A stretch of 64,000 bases of DNA. Source: Pontibacillus yanchengensis (GTDB lineage: Bacteria > Bacillota > Bacilli > Bacillales > BH030062). This document shows positions 53,965 to 62,808 of the stretch, in pieces. Below the pieces are notes generated by a model. It was not told the origin of the DNA and searched no databases. It saw only the letters and a list, made by a program, of their open reading frames with translations. The stretch is from NCBI RefSeq assembly GCF_009856295.1, contig NZ_WMEU01000003.1, forward strand, positions 372,001 through 436,000, read 5' to 3'. Both the position numbers and the translations under genes were made by a program. The first letter of the stretch is position 1, and each line of letters begins with the position of its first letter.

Positions 53965-54639
53965 ATGGATCAACATCAACACGTTGCAATCATACTTCCC
54001 CATCCAGACGACGAAGCATTTGGTTGTTCAGGTACGATTCTCCAATTTCGTGAAAAAAATATACCTGTCACCTACTTGTGCGGAACATTAGGTGAAATGG
54101 GACGTAATATGGGCAATCCGACGTTTGCGAACCGAGAGACGCTTTCGGAATTCAGAAAGAAAGAATTACAGGATGCCTGCGAAGCTTTAGACATTGACCT
54201 TCAGATGCTAGGTTATCGTGATAAAACGCTTGAATTCGAAGATCGAGATGAAGTAGCTTCTCACCTAAAAGGAATTCTTGATGATATACAACCTAGCCTT
54301 GTCATTACCTTCTATCCTGGACATGCTGTCCACCCTGATCACGACGCCATGGGCGCAGCGGCGATTGAAGCGGTGCGACGCTTTGATGAAGAAAACCGTC
54401 CAGAGGTATGGGCTAAGGCTATTTCTCATAACAGACGCGAGGTGTTAGGAGAACCGGACATTGTCAAAGATGTAGCGGACTATTTTGATGGTAAGATGAA
54501 AGCCATTGAAGCTCACCGTTCTCAAGCAGAAGGAATGATGAGTCAATTCCGCAAGAGCCCTGAATTACAAGAATTAAATTCAGAAGGCCAAAAGCTATTA
54601 CGCTATGAAGAATTTTATAAATGGGACTTTACGAAATAA
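53965..54639 (+). CDS. bshB2: Bacillithiol biosynthesis deacetylase BshB2
   Basis: BshB2 removes the acetyl group from GlcNAc-malate in the synthesis of bacillithiol, the main low-molecular thiol of Bacillus. The 224 residues are a PIG-L (LmbE-like) zinc hydrolase with PHPDDEAFGC (about 12-21: His, Asp, Asp) and HPDHDAMG (about 119-126, the third zinc His). All metal ligands are present. AAAGGAG precedes the ATG. It is co-transcribed with yojF. Confidence 0.93.
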   Translation: MDQHQHVAIILPHPDDEAFGCSGTILQFREKNIPVTYLCGTLGEMGRNMGNPTFANRETLSEFRKKELQDACEALDIDLQMLGYRDKTLEFEDRDEVASHLKGILDDIQPSLVITFYPGHAVHPDHDAMGAAAIEAVRRFDEENRPEVWAKAISHNRREVLGEPDIVKDVADYFDGKMKAIEAHRSQAEGMMSQFRKSPELQELNSEGQKLLRYEEFYKWDFTK

Positions 54640-54672
54640 GCAGGATCCTACGGGGTTCTGCTTTTCTTTTTT
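54639..54672 (+). terminator. Terminator after bshB2
   Basis: AGCAGGATCC and GGGTTCTGCT pair around TACG, then TTTCTTTTTT. Confidence 0.85.
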
Positions 54673-54731
54673 ACTATCTAGCGTACCATTATAAAAATGT
54701 TGGCTTGTGGATAACTAAGTAAATTATAGAG

Positions 54732-54943
54732 GCCACGTCCAGCTCCAGCGCCCAGCGACTAGCAAACTTCCTGCACTTCCTTACGATAAGTCAACATCGA
54801 ATCGCTTGCGCTCTTCGTGTTTCCTTTATCTCATACGGAGGAAGTTCGATTAAACCCGCTGCATCACGCAGCAACATCGAACCAACCCACGTCCTGTGGG
54901 CAGCAGTTTGTACGTCGCAAACCGGGCGCTTGCGCTTTTGTTC
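54732..54943. repeat. Dispersed ~200-bp intergenic repeat, copy 4
   Basis: This is the best-matching partner of copy 3 (47312-47518). Shared parts include CTTACGATAAGTCAACATCG and CGCAGCAACATCGAACCAA. The rest of the bshB2-dsdA gap has no gene. Confidence 0.88.
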
Positions 54944-55021
54944 CTAGATGAAAGGAATGGTTAGGTAACGACCATGAGAGGAATACTATAGATAAGAGAT
55001 TTGAGATAAGGAGTTGAGTAC

Positions 55022-56347
55022 ATGGAAAGGTTAATTTTAGGCAAGACAACGAGTGAATGGATGAACGAATTCCCACTACTATCTTCTATAGCAGAAACGA
55101 AGGAAGTGTTTTGGATAAATCAAAAAGTAAAGAGATTTCCTGATGCAATTGAAGGAAAAAATCTGAGCTGGGAGGATGTAGAGGAAGCTGAAGCATTATT
55201 TCAACGTTTTGCACCGTTTATGGAAAAGGCCTTCCCTGATACAGCTGAAGCAAAAGGCGAGATTGAATCACCTCTTAAAGAGATACAAGATATGCAAGCT
55301 ACCTTACAATCTGAATATGGTGAACGTATCCCAGGCCAACTGTGGCTCAAGTGTGACAATGAATTAGCTGTTGCTGGGTCGATCAAAGCTAGGGGAGGGT
55401 TCTTCGAGATACTCTCTTATGCAGAAAACCTAGCTTTGGAGCATAGTATGTTAACTAAAAATGATGATTACGGCAAACTGTATAGTGATACGTTTAAGCA
55501 ATTCTTTTCTAACTATTCCATTGCGGTAGGATCGACGGGGAATTTAGGTTTAAGTATTGGGATAATGAGTGCGAAGCTTGGCTTCCAAGTTACCGTGCAT
55601 ATGTCTCAAGATGCAAAGCAATGGAAAAAGGATTTATTGCGTGATAAAGGTGCACAAGTGATGGAGCATGAATCAGACTTTAGTTTAGCGGTCGAGAAAG
55701 GAAGGGAAATGTGTCAGGAGCAACCGCATTGTTACTTTGTGGATGATGAAGATTCCAAACATTTATTTCTAGGTTACGCAGTAGCTGCTATTCGCTTGAA
55801 AAAGCAGCTCGATGAAAAGGGGATCGTTGTGGATGCAGATCACCCATTAATCGTGTATATCCCTTGTGGTGTTGGAGGTGGACCGAGCGGTGTAACCTAT
55901 GGCCTAAAGCATATTTTCGGAGATCATGTGTATTGTTATTTTGCAGAACCAACGCATTCACCATCTGTGTTAATCGGATTAATGACCGGAAAGTTTCATC
56001 AAGTATCTGTACAAGATTTTGGTATTGACAATCAAACCGCAGCAGATGGCCTCGCAGTCGGACGACCTTCTCAATATGCGGTACAAATGGTCGAGCATCT
56101 TGTGAATGGCATTTATACAGTCGAAGACCATCAGTTATACAGAATGCTCTACCTGTTAAATCAGTCAGAACAGATGAAATTAGAGCCGTCTGCTTTAGCA
56201 GGGATGTATGGTCCTGTTCAATTAACGAAGGAACATCAAGGTCCTGCGAATCTAGAACATGCGACACATATTGTTTGGGCAACTGGGGGAAGTTTGGTCC
56301 CTGATGAGAATATGAGGTCTTATATTAAGAAAGGGAAAAACAACTAA
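55022..56347 (+). CDS. dsdA: D-serine ammonia-lyase (dehydratase)
   Basis: DsdA converts D-serine to pyruvate and ammonia with pyridoxal phosphate. The 441 residues have LWLKCDNELAVAGSIKARGG with the PLP Lys in SIKARGG (about 121), the phosphate-binding GSTGNLGLSIG and PCGVGGGPSGV (about 284). Length and motifs are typical. AAGGAG precedes the ATG. It stands alone, with no dsdC or permease beside it. Confidence 0.93.
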   Translation: MERLILGKTTSEWMNEFPLLSSIAETKEVFWINQKVKRFPDAIEGKNLSWEDVEEAEALFQRFAPFMEKAFPDTAEAKGEIESPLKEIQDMQATLQSEYGERIPGQLWLKCDNELAVAGSIKARGGFFEILSYAENLALEHSMLTKNDDYGKLYSDTFKQFFSNYSIAVGSTGNLGLSIGIMSAKLGFQVTVHMSQDAKQWKKDLLRDKGAQVMEHESDFSLAVEKGREMCQEQPHCYFVDDEDSKHLFLGYAVAAIRLKKQLDEKGIVVDADHPLIVYIPCGVGGGPSGVTYGLKHIFGDHVYCYFAEPTHSPSVLIGLMTGKFHQVSVQDFGIDNQTAADGLAVGRPSQYAVQMVEHLVNGIYTVEDHQLYRMLYLLNQSEQMKLEPSALAGMYGPVQLTKEHQGPANLEHATHIVWATGGSLVPDENMRSYIKKGKNN

Positions 56348-56493
56348 ACCTTGTAAGCTTCCTGTTTGCTCACATCTTTTTTAAATTGATGTATGATAAA
56401 AGTGAATCGTTCATCTTGTTCATACGTATATAAACTAATAGAAATAGGCCATGTGTCTCACGCATATACAATAGAAGAAGGAGCGATGATCAG

Positions 56494-57588
56494 ATGCAGG
56501 AAGAGCGAAAGCGGATTTTAAAGATGTTGGAAGAGGGCATGATTACCTCCCAAGAAGCAGAAGAACTATTAGATTCGATCCAATATGCTGAGGATGTACA
56601 AGTGAATACTGGTGATGAAGAAGATGAGCATCAATCTCTCTCTACAAAAGTGAAGTGGGATGAGAAACAGGAACAGAAAAGCTATCAATCAGGTTCTACG
56701 AAAAAGCGTTTCATGGACTTTGTAGAAGAGACAATTAAAAAAGTGAAGAATGTGGATTTCGATTTAAATTTTGGCCAGTACTTCGAAGTATCTCACATTT
56801 TTCAAAACCAAGGCGTATCTTTTTCAAAAGTAGCTATGGATATTGCTAATGGTTCCATTGAGTTAAAACCGTGGCAAGAAGATGATGTGCGTATTGAGTG
56901 CAATGCCAAAGTGTATCAAGTAAACAATCAAGATGAAGCAAGAGAACGGTTTATGGACCAAAAGCAATACCATGTGGATGATGAGAGCTTGAGCTTCTCT
57001 ATTAGCTCAAAGAAAATTAAAACAAATGTTATTCTCTATATTCCGGAGAAATCATATAAACATATGTCCTTGCGCCTATTCAATGGAAAAATACAGTCTC
57101 ATGGCTTCCATATCGAAGACCTACAGGCAAAGACTGCAAATGGAAAAGTTGAATTTGAGAACATGAGCGGGTCATCTTGGGATATTGAAACCTCCAATGG
57201 TTCCATCACGTTAAAAGATGTGCGCTTGAACGAAGTTGAGGTAGAAAGCTTAAACGGCTCCATTACGTTAGATGGTGAGTTCGAAAAAGTAGATACGCAA
57301 GGTGTAAACGGTAGTATTAAGTGTAATTGGCATGGTCATCATGGACACAAAGGCTTTTTCAAGACAACAGCCGGTAGTATTACAGTAGCCCTTCCGCGAG
57401 AATTTGCTGTAGATGGCGAACTAAAAACGAGCATGGGAAGTATCAATTGCAATTTACCTAATTTTGAAATACAAGAGGAAAAGAGTGAAGTATTGAAGAA
57501 AGAACTACGCTTCCGTTCAAAAGGAGAACAAGCAAAACCTCTTCATTTAGAAGCTGAAGCCAAGACAGGGTCCATTACAATTAACTAA
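56494..57588 (+). CDS. yvlB: YvlB-like protein (DUF4097 beta-helix-like)
   Basis: The 364 residues begin with a short helical SHOCT-like motif (ERKRILKMLEEGMITSQEAEELLDSI), then a charged linker and repeated strands of NGSITL/NGSIEL/GSITV type, as in DUF4097 proteins. The yvl operon belongs to envelope-stress (LiaRS, sigma-W) regulons in Bacillus. GAAGGAG lies before the ATG. It is followed at 21 bp by yvlC, then yvlD; yvlA is not seen here. Confidence 0.88.
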   Translation: MQEERKRILKMLEEGMITSQEAEELLDSIQYAEDVQVNTGDEEDEHQSLSTKVKWDEKQEQKSYQSGSTKKRFMDFVEETIKKVKNVDFDLNFGQYFEVSHIFQNQGVSFSKVAMDIANGSIELKPWQEDDVRIECNAKVYQVNNQDEARERFMDQKQYHVDDESLSFSISSKKIKTNVILYIPEKSYKHMSLRLFNGKIQSHGFHIEDLQAKTANGKVEFENMSGSSWDIETSNGSITLKDVRLNEVEVESLNGSITLDGEFEKVDTQGVNGSIKCNWHGHHGHKGFFKTTAGSITVALPREFAVDGELKTSMGSINCNLPNFEIQEEKSEVLKKELRFRSKGEQAKPLHLEAEAKTGSITIN

Positions 57589-57609
57589 TCAATCTAAGGA
57601 GGTCATCGT

Positions 57610-57813
57610 GTGTCGAAACGATTAACTAGATCAAAAGATAAAAGAATGCTAACAGGTGTTTTAGGTGGAGTTGCAGAATATTTTAATGCCGACGCTACGA
57701 TTGTCCGACTCATTTTCGTTATACTAGCTATTATTACGACAGGATTTCCGTTGTCCTTACTTTATATTATTGCTGCTGTCATCATTCCAAATGAAGGAGA
57801 TGTCGTGTCATGA
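57610..57813 (+). CDS. yvlC: PspC-domain membrane protein YvlC
   Basis: The 67 residues are a single PspC domain: KRLTRSKDKRMLTGVLGGVAEYF, then a membrane segment (about 30-58). Such proteins take part in phage-shock-type envelope stress responses. AAGGAGG precedes the start, GTG at 57610. It overlaps yvlD by 4 bp. Confidence 0.92.
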   Translation: MSKRLTRSKDKRMLTGVLGGVAEYFNADATIVRLIFVILAIITTGFPLSLLYIIAAVIIPNEGDVVS

Positions 57814-58160
57814 AAAATTGGCTGTTGCACATTATCGTCAACGCAGTTGCTTTAATTGCCGTGGCGCAGCTATTTGATTCCTTTTATCTTGAGAGCTTTG
57901 TCACCGCAATTATCGCTAGTTTGATTTTGTCTGTATTAAATGTCATCGTCAAACCAATATTGGTAGTACTCACCTTACCTATCACGTTTATCACACTAGG
58001 ACTATTCCTATTCGTCATCAACGCCATTACCCTCATGATTACCCAAGCTCTGCTCGGAAGCAGTTTTGTCATCGATGGTTTTGGTATCGCCATATTGGCA
58101 ACGATTATCATTTCCTTACTATCGTTAATGATGAACCAGCTTGTGAAAGATTTGAAATAA
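57810..58160 (+). CDS. yvlD: YvlD, phage-holin-family-4-type membrane protein
   Basis: The 116 residues have four membrane segments (about 5-22, 28-50, 55-78, 88-112), the pattern of the YvlD group. Third gene of the yvlBCD unit, overlapping yvlC by 4 bp. It is thought to act at the membrane under envelope stress. Confidence 0.9.
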   Translation: MKNWLLHIIVNAVALIAVAQLFDSFYLESFVTAIIASLILSVLNVIVKPILVVLTLPITFITLGLFLFVINAITLMITQALLGSSFVIDGFGIAILATIIISLLSLMMNQLVKDLK

Positions 58161-58167
58161 GAGAGAG

Positions 58168-58193
58168 AAGGCAGGCCCGCGCCTGTCTTTTTG
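58168..58193 (+). terminator. Terminator after yvlD
   Basis: AGGCAGGC and GCCTGTCTT pair around CCGC, then TTTTT. Confidence 0.65.
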
Positions 58194-58200
58194 TGTGAGA

Positions 58201-58470
58201 TGGGGGAAGAGAGCATAAATCCAATCGGAGAGAGCAAAACCGTAAAGGAAGAGAGCATAACCCCAACCGGAGAGAGCAAAAGAGTAGGGAAGAGAGCATA
58301 AATCCAATCAAAGAGAGCAAAAGAGAAAAGGAAGAGAGCGTAACCACAATTGGAGAGAGCAAAAGAGTAGGGAAGAGAGCATAAATCCAATCGAAGAGAG
58401 CAAAAGAGAAAAGGAAGAGAGCATACCCCCAACGGAGGGAGCAAAAAAGTAATGGAGAGAGCGTAACTCC
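58201..58470. repeat. GAGAGCATAAA-family tandem array, six to seven units
   Basis: Units of about 41-42 bp contain GGAAGAGAGCATAAATCCAA, then GGAGAGAGCAAAAG and a variable end. Units alternate in type, giving a second period near 83 bp. The minus strand is open in more than one frame across it, but this follows from the repeat and does not look like a gene. It lies between yvlD and hprK. Confidence 0.88.
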
Positions 58471-58651
58471 AATACCTATGTATAAGAAAGAAAAACCCGC
58501 AGGCATTATACCACTCTATCCTCCAAAATCCCCCTAAATTCCACCAAATTCAAAACAACTTTACACAATTCATGTATTATATCTACAGATAATTGTAAAA
58601 AATGCTACAATAGGAGAAGTGAATAAGAGGATAAAGGCAGGGGGCATACAT

Positions 58652-59611
58652 ATGTCAAAAGTGCGTACACAGGATCTTTTGGATCGATTTGATTTAGAGA
58701 TTGTAGCGGGGGAAGATGGTGTTCACCGCGAAATTTTCACAAGTGATATTTCTCGTCCTGGAATGGAGATGGCGGGTTATTTTAAATATTATCCTTCTGA
58801 GCGGTTGCAACTGCTCGGAAAAACAGAGCTTTCCTTTTTTCTTGAGTTAACTGATGCTGAGAAGAAGGATCGCGTTACAAAGTTATGTACGGATGTAACA
58901 CCAGGAATTGTTATAACTAGAGCGATGGAGGTTCCCGATCTTCTTATCGAAGCGGCTAATGAAGCGGGCGTTCCGATTATGCGCTCTCCGTACAAGACAA
59001 CGAGAGTCATTAGTCGTTTAACCAATTTTCTAGAGACGAAGTTCGCACCGTTTACGGCTATTCATGGTGTGCTAGTGGATATTTACGGTGTTGGTGTTTT
59101 GATTACAGGTCAAAGTGGTGTTGGTAAAAGTGAGACAGCTCTTGAATTAGTCAAAAGAGGACATCGTCTCGTAGCGGATGATAGTGTTGAAATTCGTCAG
59201 GAGGACTACGATACGTTAATCGGAAATTCCCCGCCGTTGATTGAGCACTTACTAGAAATTCGAGGACTAGGAATCATCAATGTGATGACGTTATTTGGTG
59301 CTGGTTCTGTCCGTAACTTCAAGCGTATTACCATGGTTATAAATCTTGAATTATGGGATGAAAAGAAGCAGTATGACCGCCTTGGTCTAGAAGAGGAAAC
59401 AATGAAGATTATGGATGTTGAGATTCCTAAAGCAACGGTTCCAGTACGTCCGGGTCGAAATCTAGCCGTTATTATTGAAGTAGCTGCGATGAATTTCCGT
59501 CTGAAGCGCATGGGGGTTAATGCAGCTGAAGAATTCTCAGAACGTTTGACCAACATGATTGGTGAAAATAAAAACGATGTAGCAAAGGGAGGTTTCCAAG
59601 GTGACATGTAG
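58652..59611 (+). CDS. hprK: HPr kinase/phosphorylase
   Basis: HprK phosphorylates HPr on Ser46 and so drives CcpA-mediated catabolite control. The 319 residues have the P-loop GQSGVGKS (about 154-161) and the HprK signature region [15 protein letters not shown] (about 202-216). ATG 58652 gives the usual start [12 protein letters not shown], behind CAGGGGG; GTG 58619 is less likely. It overlaps lgt by 11 bp and heads the hprK-lgt-yvoD-ppaX-yvoF unit, as in Bacillus. Confidence 0.96.
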   Translation: MSKVRTQDLLDRFDLEIVAGEDGVHREIFTSDISRPGMEMAGYFKYYPSERLQLLGKTELSFFLELTDAEKKDRVTKLCTDVTPGIVITRAMEVPDLLIEAANEAGVPIMRSPYKTTRVISRLTNFLETKFAPFTAIHGVLVDIYGVGVLITGQSGVGKSETALELVKRGHRLVADDSVEIRQEDYDTLIGNSPPLIEHLLEIRGLGIINVMTLFGAGSVRNFKRITMVINLELWDEKKQYDRLGLEEETMKIMDVEIPKATVPVRPGRNLAVIIEVAAMNFRLKRMGVNAAEEFSERLTNMIGENKNDVAKGGFQGDM

Positions 59612-60431
59612 TGCTGAACCTCTTAGTCGAATATTTTTACAGCTTGGTCCCCTTACCATCTATTGGTATGGTGTCATTATTGCTACTGGAGCCTTTTTAG
59701 GATTGTGGTTGGCGACGAGAGAATCCGAGCGTTTAGGCTTGAAAAAAGATACATTCGTGGATCTCGTTGTGTTTGCGATTCCAATTGCTATCCTAAGTGC
59801 GCGTATTTATTATGTAGCGTTTGAATGGGAACGGTATAAAAATGGTTCCTTTATCGATATGATTGCCATTTGGGAAGGCGGAATCGCCATTCATGGTGCC
59901 ATCATCGGTGCTGTCCTTACTGCGCTTGTGTTTGCGCGTGTTCGAAAGGTTCCGTTCTGGAAGCTTGTTGATATTGCTGCGCCTAGTATTATTTTAGGTC
60001 AAGCAATCGGTCGCTGGGGGAACTTCATGAACCAGGAAGCACACGGTGGTCCGGTTACAGAAACATTTTATAATAATTTCATGCAGTACTTACCAAGTTT
60101 CATTACAAACCAAATGTGTATCGATGGTGTCATGTACCATCCAACCTTCTTATATGAGTCTGTATGGAATATTCTTGGATTTGCTTTCCTTCTACTACTT
60201 AGAAGATACAATCCAAGACGTGGCGAAGTGTTCTTAAGCTATGTGATTTGGTATTCATTCGGTCGTTACTTTATCGAAGGTATGCGTACAGATAGTTTAT
60301 ATATTATCGGTAATCTGCGTACAGCACAGGTCATTTCCATCGTACTTATCGCTTGGGCAGTAGGCATGATTATCTATCGTCGTTATAAAAATCGTGCCGA
60401 TCGATATTATAACGGTAAGAAAGTAGAGTAA
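59601..60431 (+). CDS. lgt: Prolipoprotein diacylglyceryl transferase
   Basis: Lgt attaches diacylglycerol to the lipobox Cys of prolipoproteins in the membrane. The 276 residues have seven hydrophobic segments, the HGA motif ([10 protein letters not shown]) and the signature [15 protein letters not shown] (about 136-150). Start is GTG, 7 bp after GGGAGG. Translationally coupled to hprK. Confidence 0.95.
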   Translation: MTCSAEPLSRIFLQLGPLTIYWYGVIIATGAFLGLWLATRESERLGLKKDTFVDLVVFAIPIAILSARIYYVAFEWERYKNGSFIDMIAIWEGGIAIHGAIIGAVLTALVFARVRKVPFWKLVDIAAPSIILGQAIGRWGNFMNQEAHGGPVTETFYNNFMQYLPSFITNQMCIDGVMYHPTFLYESVWNILGFAFLLLLRRYNPRRGEVFLSYVIWYSFGRYFIEGMRTDSLYIIGNLRTAQVISIVLIAWAVGMIIYRRYKNRADRYYNGKKVE

Positions 60432-60443
60432 GGAGGGTTTCAT

Positions 60444-61400
60444 TTGCCTGGTGTACTACAACGAGGATTAAAACAAGGTTTGAACGTAACATGGACACTT
60501 GGTAAAGTGATTTTTCCGATTACGCTACTTGTGACGATTCTACGAGCAACCCCAGTCCTTCAATGGTTGAGCGATTGGGTTGCTCCTCTTATGAAATGGA
60601 TTGGCTTATCCGGTGAAGCGGCCATTCCGTTAGTATTAGGGAATTTTCTAAACTTATATGCGGGAATCGCTGCGATTGTATCGTTCGATTTCTCGGTAAA
60701 AGAAGTCTTTATTTTAGCTGTGATGATGTCGTTTTCTCACAATCTACTCATTGAGTCGACCGTTGCTTCCAAAGTGGGGGTGAAATGGTGGTTTGTTGCT
60801 GGCGTTCGCTTATCACTTGCGTTTGTGTCAGCCATTCTCATTAATGTGTTTTGGCAAGGTGGGTCAGAGATGGCTCAGTATGGCATGATTTCCCAAAATG
60901 AAGTGCCAGAAGGATGGCTCATGGTCGGATTGACGGGCTTGCAAACAGCCGTAGTTGCGGTGCTCCAGCTCGCTGCGATCGTGATTCCTCTCATGGTTGC
61001 CATGCAGTGGTTAAAAGAGAAAAATTGGATTGATACGTTCTCGCGTTGGATTGCACCATTCACCCGTTTCCTTGGGGTGGAGCGGAACGCATCAACAACC
61101 TTGGTCGCAGGGCTTGTGATTGGCTTAGCCTATGGAGCAGGATTAATGATTCAAGCTGTAAAAGAGGATGGCGTCTCGAAAAAGGATATGTATTTATCCC
61201 TTATTTTCCTCGTCTCCTGCCACGCAGTCGTTGAAGATACATTAATTTTTATTCCACTAGGCATCCCGGTTTGGCCACTGTTATTAATCCGACTCGTTAC
61301 AGCCATACTACTAACAGCAGTCATCGGTTTTATATGGAATCGAATGAACACTACAAAAGGAAAGGAAGCAGCTTATGACCATTCGTACCCTTCTCTTTGA
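60444..61400 (+). CDS. yvoD: Nucleoside-recognition (Gate) domain membrane protein YvoD
   Basis: The 318 residues are a polytopic membrane protein with two Gate-type halves. It is related to SpmA/nucleoside-transporter Gate proteins, but its substrate is not known. Start is TTG, behind AAGGAGGG. It overlaps ppaX by 26 bp. Confidence 0.88.
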   Translation: MPGVLQRGLKQGLNVTWTLGKVIFPITLLVTILRATPVLQWLSDWVAPLMKWIGLSGEAAIPLVLGNFLNLYAGIAAIVSFDFSVKEVFILAVMMSFSHNLLIESTVASKVGVKWWFVAGVRLSLAFVSAILINVFWQGGSEMAQYGMISQNEVPEGWLMVGLTGLQTAVVAVLQLAAIVIPLMVAMQWLKEKNWIDTFSRWIAPFTRFLGVERNASTTLVAGLVIGLAYGAGLMIQAVKEDGVSKKDMYLSLIFLVSCHAVVEDTLIFIPLGIPVWPLLLIRLVTAILLTAVIGFIWNRMNTTKGKEAAYDHSYPSL

Positions 61401-62016
61401 TTTAGATGGAACATTAATCAATACGAACGAGCTCATTATTGCCTCGTTTTTGCATACGACAGAAACCTATGCTCCTGGTGAATATACTCGTGAGGATGTA
61501 ATCAATTTCATAGGTCCTCCGTTAGAAGAAAGCCTGAAAACCATTAACCCAAATGAAGATGTCGAAACGATGATGACCACATACCGCACGCATAACCACG
61601 AGCATCACGATGAATTGGTTCATGCTTATGATGGTGTGCGGGAGTCATTAGCAAAGCTAAAGGAAGCAGGCTTTAAGCTTGGTATTGTAACGACGAAATT
61701 GCGTCAGACGGTAAACATGGGGCTAAAGCTTACCGAAATTGAGGATTATTTTGAAACGGTGGTTACATTGGATGATGTGGACCATGCTAAACCACATCCA
61801 GAACCGGTAGTTCGCGCTATGAAAGCATTAGATGCAAAACCTGAAGAAACGATTATGATCGGGGATAATACCCATGACATTGATGCTGGTAAAAATGCAG
61901 GCACGAAAACAGCAGGTGTTGCGTGGACAATTAAAGGAAAAAAAGTACTGGAAGACTTACATCCAGACTTCATGCTCGAGCACATGAGTGACATTCTTAA
62001 AATCGTGATGGAGTGA
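61375..62016 (+). CDS. ppaX: Pyrophosphatase PpaX (HAD family)
   Basis: PpaX splits the pyrophosphate that HprK makes when it dephosphorylates HPr-Ser-P. The 213 residues have HAD motif [10 protein letters not shown] (nucleophile Asp9), motif II GIVTTK (Thr), motif III Lys in HAKPHPEP and motif [11 protein letters not shown]. Length is usual. It overlaps yvoD and precedes yvoF by 4 bp. Confidence 0.95.
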   Translation: MTIRTLLFDLDGTLINTNELIIASFLHTTETYAPGEYTREDVINFIGPPLEESLKTINPNEDVETMMTTYRTHNHEHHDELVHAYDGVRESLAKLKEAGFKLGIVTTKLRQTVNMGLKLTEIEDYFETVVTLDDVDHAKPHPEPVVRAMKALDAKPEETIMIGDNTHDIDAGKNAGTKTAGVAWTIKGKKVLEDLHPDFMLEHMSDILKIVME

Positions 62017-62020
62017 TTCG

Positions 62021-62554
62021 ATGAGAAAGACCGAGCGCTACAAAGTGAAGGAAGCCAATTCTCTCTGGCATATTTATAAAACAGTGCCTTTTTGGAAAGT
62101 TGTGCGTAACTTTATCGTCATTCAACTGGCACGCTATACACCGTTCCTTCCTATGAAAAACTGGTTGTATCGTACGTTTCTCCGCATGAAGGTAGGCGAA
62201 CATACAGCCTTCGCGCTCATGGTTATGCTCGATATCATGTTTCCAGAAAAAATCTCGGTCGGTCGCAACACAGTCATCGGTTACAACACAACCATTCTTG
62301 CCCATGAATACTTAATAAAAGAGTATCGCTTGGGTGAGGTGAACATTGGCAGCGAAGTCATGATTGGAGCCAATACAACCATCTTACCTGGCATTACGAT
62401 TGGGGACGGTGCCATTGTATCGGCAGGGACGCTTGTACACAAAGACGTTCCACCAGGCTGTTTTGTTGGTGGGAATCCAATGCAAGTTATTTATGATAAA
62501 GAAGAAATGGATCGCCGCACAAAGGAAGATGTATTTTTTACCGAGAACAGCTAA
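62021..62554 (+). CDS. yvoF: YvoF-like acyltransferase (left-handed beta-helix)
   Basis: The 177 residues end in hexapeptide repeats of the LbH acetyltransferase fold (VNIGSEVMIGANTTILPGITIGDGAIVSAG, split over residues 108-140), with a His for catalysis likely in LAHEYL. Its acceptor is unknown. It is last in the hprK unit and followed by a terminator. Confidence 0.9.
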   Translation: MRKTERYKVKEANSLWHIYKTVPFWKVVRNFIVIQLARYTPFLPMKNWLYRTFLRMKVGEHTAFALMVMLDIMFPEKISVGRNTVIGYNTTILAHEYLIKEYRLGEVNIGSEVMIGANTTILPGITIGDGAIVSAGTLVHKDVPPGCFVGGNPMQVIYDKEEMDRRTKEDVFFTENS

Positions 62555-62574
62555 TGAGAGGCTGTTCTTTTTTT
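62543..62574 (+). terminator. Terminator after yvoF
   Basis: GAACAGC and GCTGTTC pair around TAATGAGAG, then TTTTTTT. Confidence 0.85.
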
Positions 62575-62579
62575 GTGAG

Positions 62580-62660
62580 GTTGAAGCGAGCAAATCGCAA
62601 CCCGAAGCGAGCATAAGTGAATGTGAAGCTAGTAAATACCAATCCAGAGCGACCATTAGG
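62580..62660. repeat. GAGCATAA-family repeat, degenerate
   Basis: GAAGCGAGCAAATCGCAACC, GAAGCGAGCATAAGTG and GAAGCTAGTAAATACC are three degenerate units, related to those at 39900 and 58201. Confidence 0.65.
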
Positions 62661-62758
62661 GTGAAGTGCGAATGATGAGGCTTTATAACACAATCATGAA
62701 AAAATCCCTCACACTTCCCGCCCATTCAGAGGTATGAATAAACTAAAAAAAGGGAAGG

Positions 62759-62784
62759 GTACTTGCAGCAACTTTGCAAGGTAC
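62759..62784 (+). promoter_or_regulatory. Leader stem-loop before glpD
   Basis: GTACTTGCA and TGCAAGGTAC pair around GCAACTT with one bulge, 25 bp before glpD. In Bacillus the glpD leader is controlled by GlpP antitermination; no clear terminator T-run follows here, so the role is uncertain. Confidence 0.45.
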
Positions 62785-62808
62785 GGAATGGGAAAGGAAG
62801 TGGCAATT

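Noticed and set aside
58201..58470. Possible CRISPR array
   Set aside because: Units are near-identical throughout without unique spacers, and no cas genes are present. It is a simple tandem array.
57884..58506. Long minus-strand open frames over the tandem array
   Set aside because: They arise because the repeat lacks stops on that strand. The peptides are low-complexity repeats, overlap yvlD, and have no ribosome site.
61997..62305. Minus-strand frame opposite yvoF
   Set aside because: Antisense shadow of a conserved acyltransferase gene.
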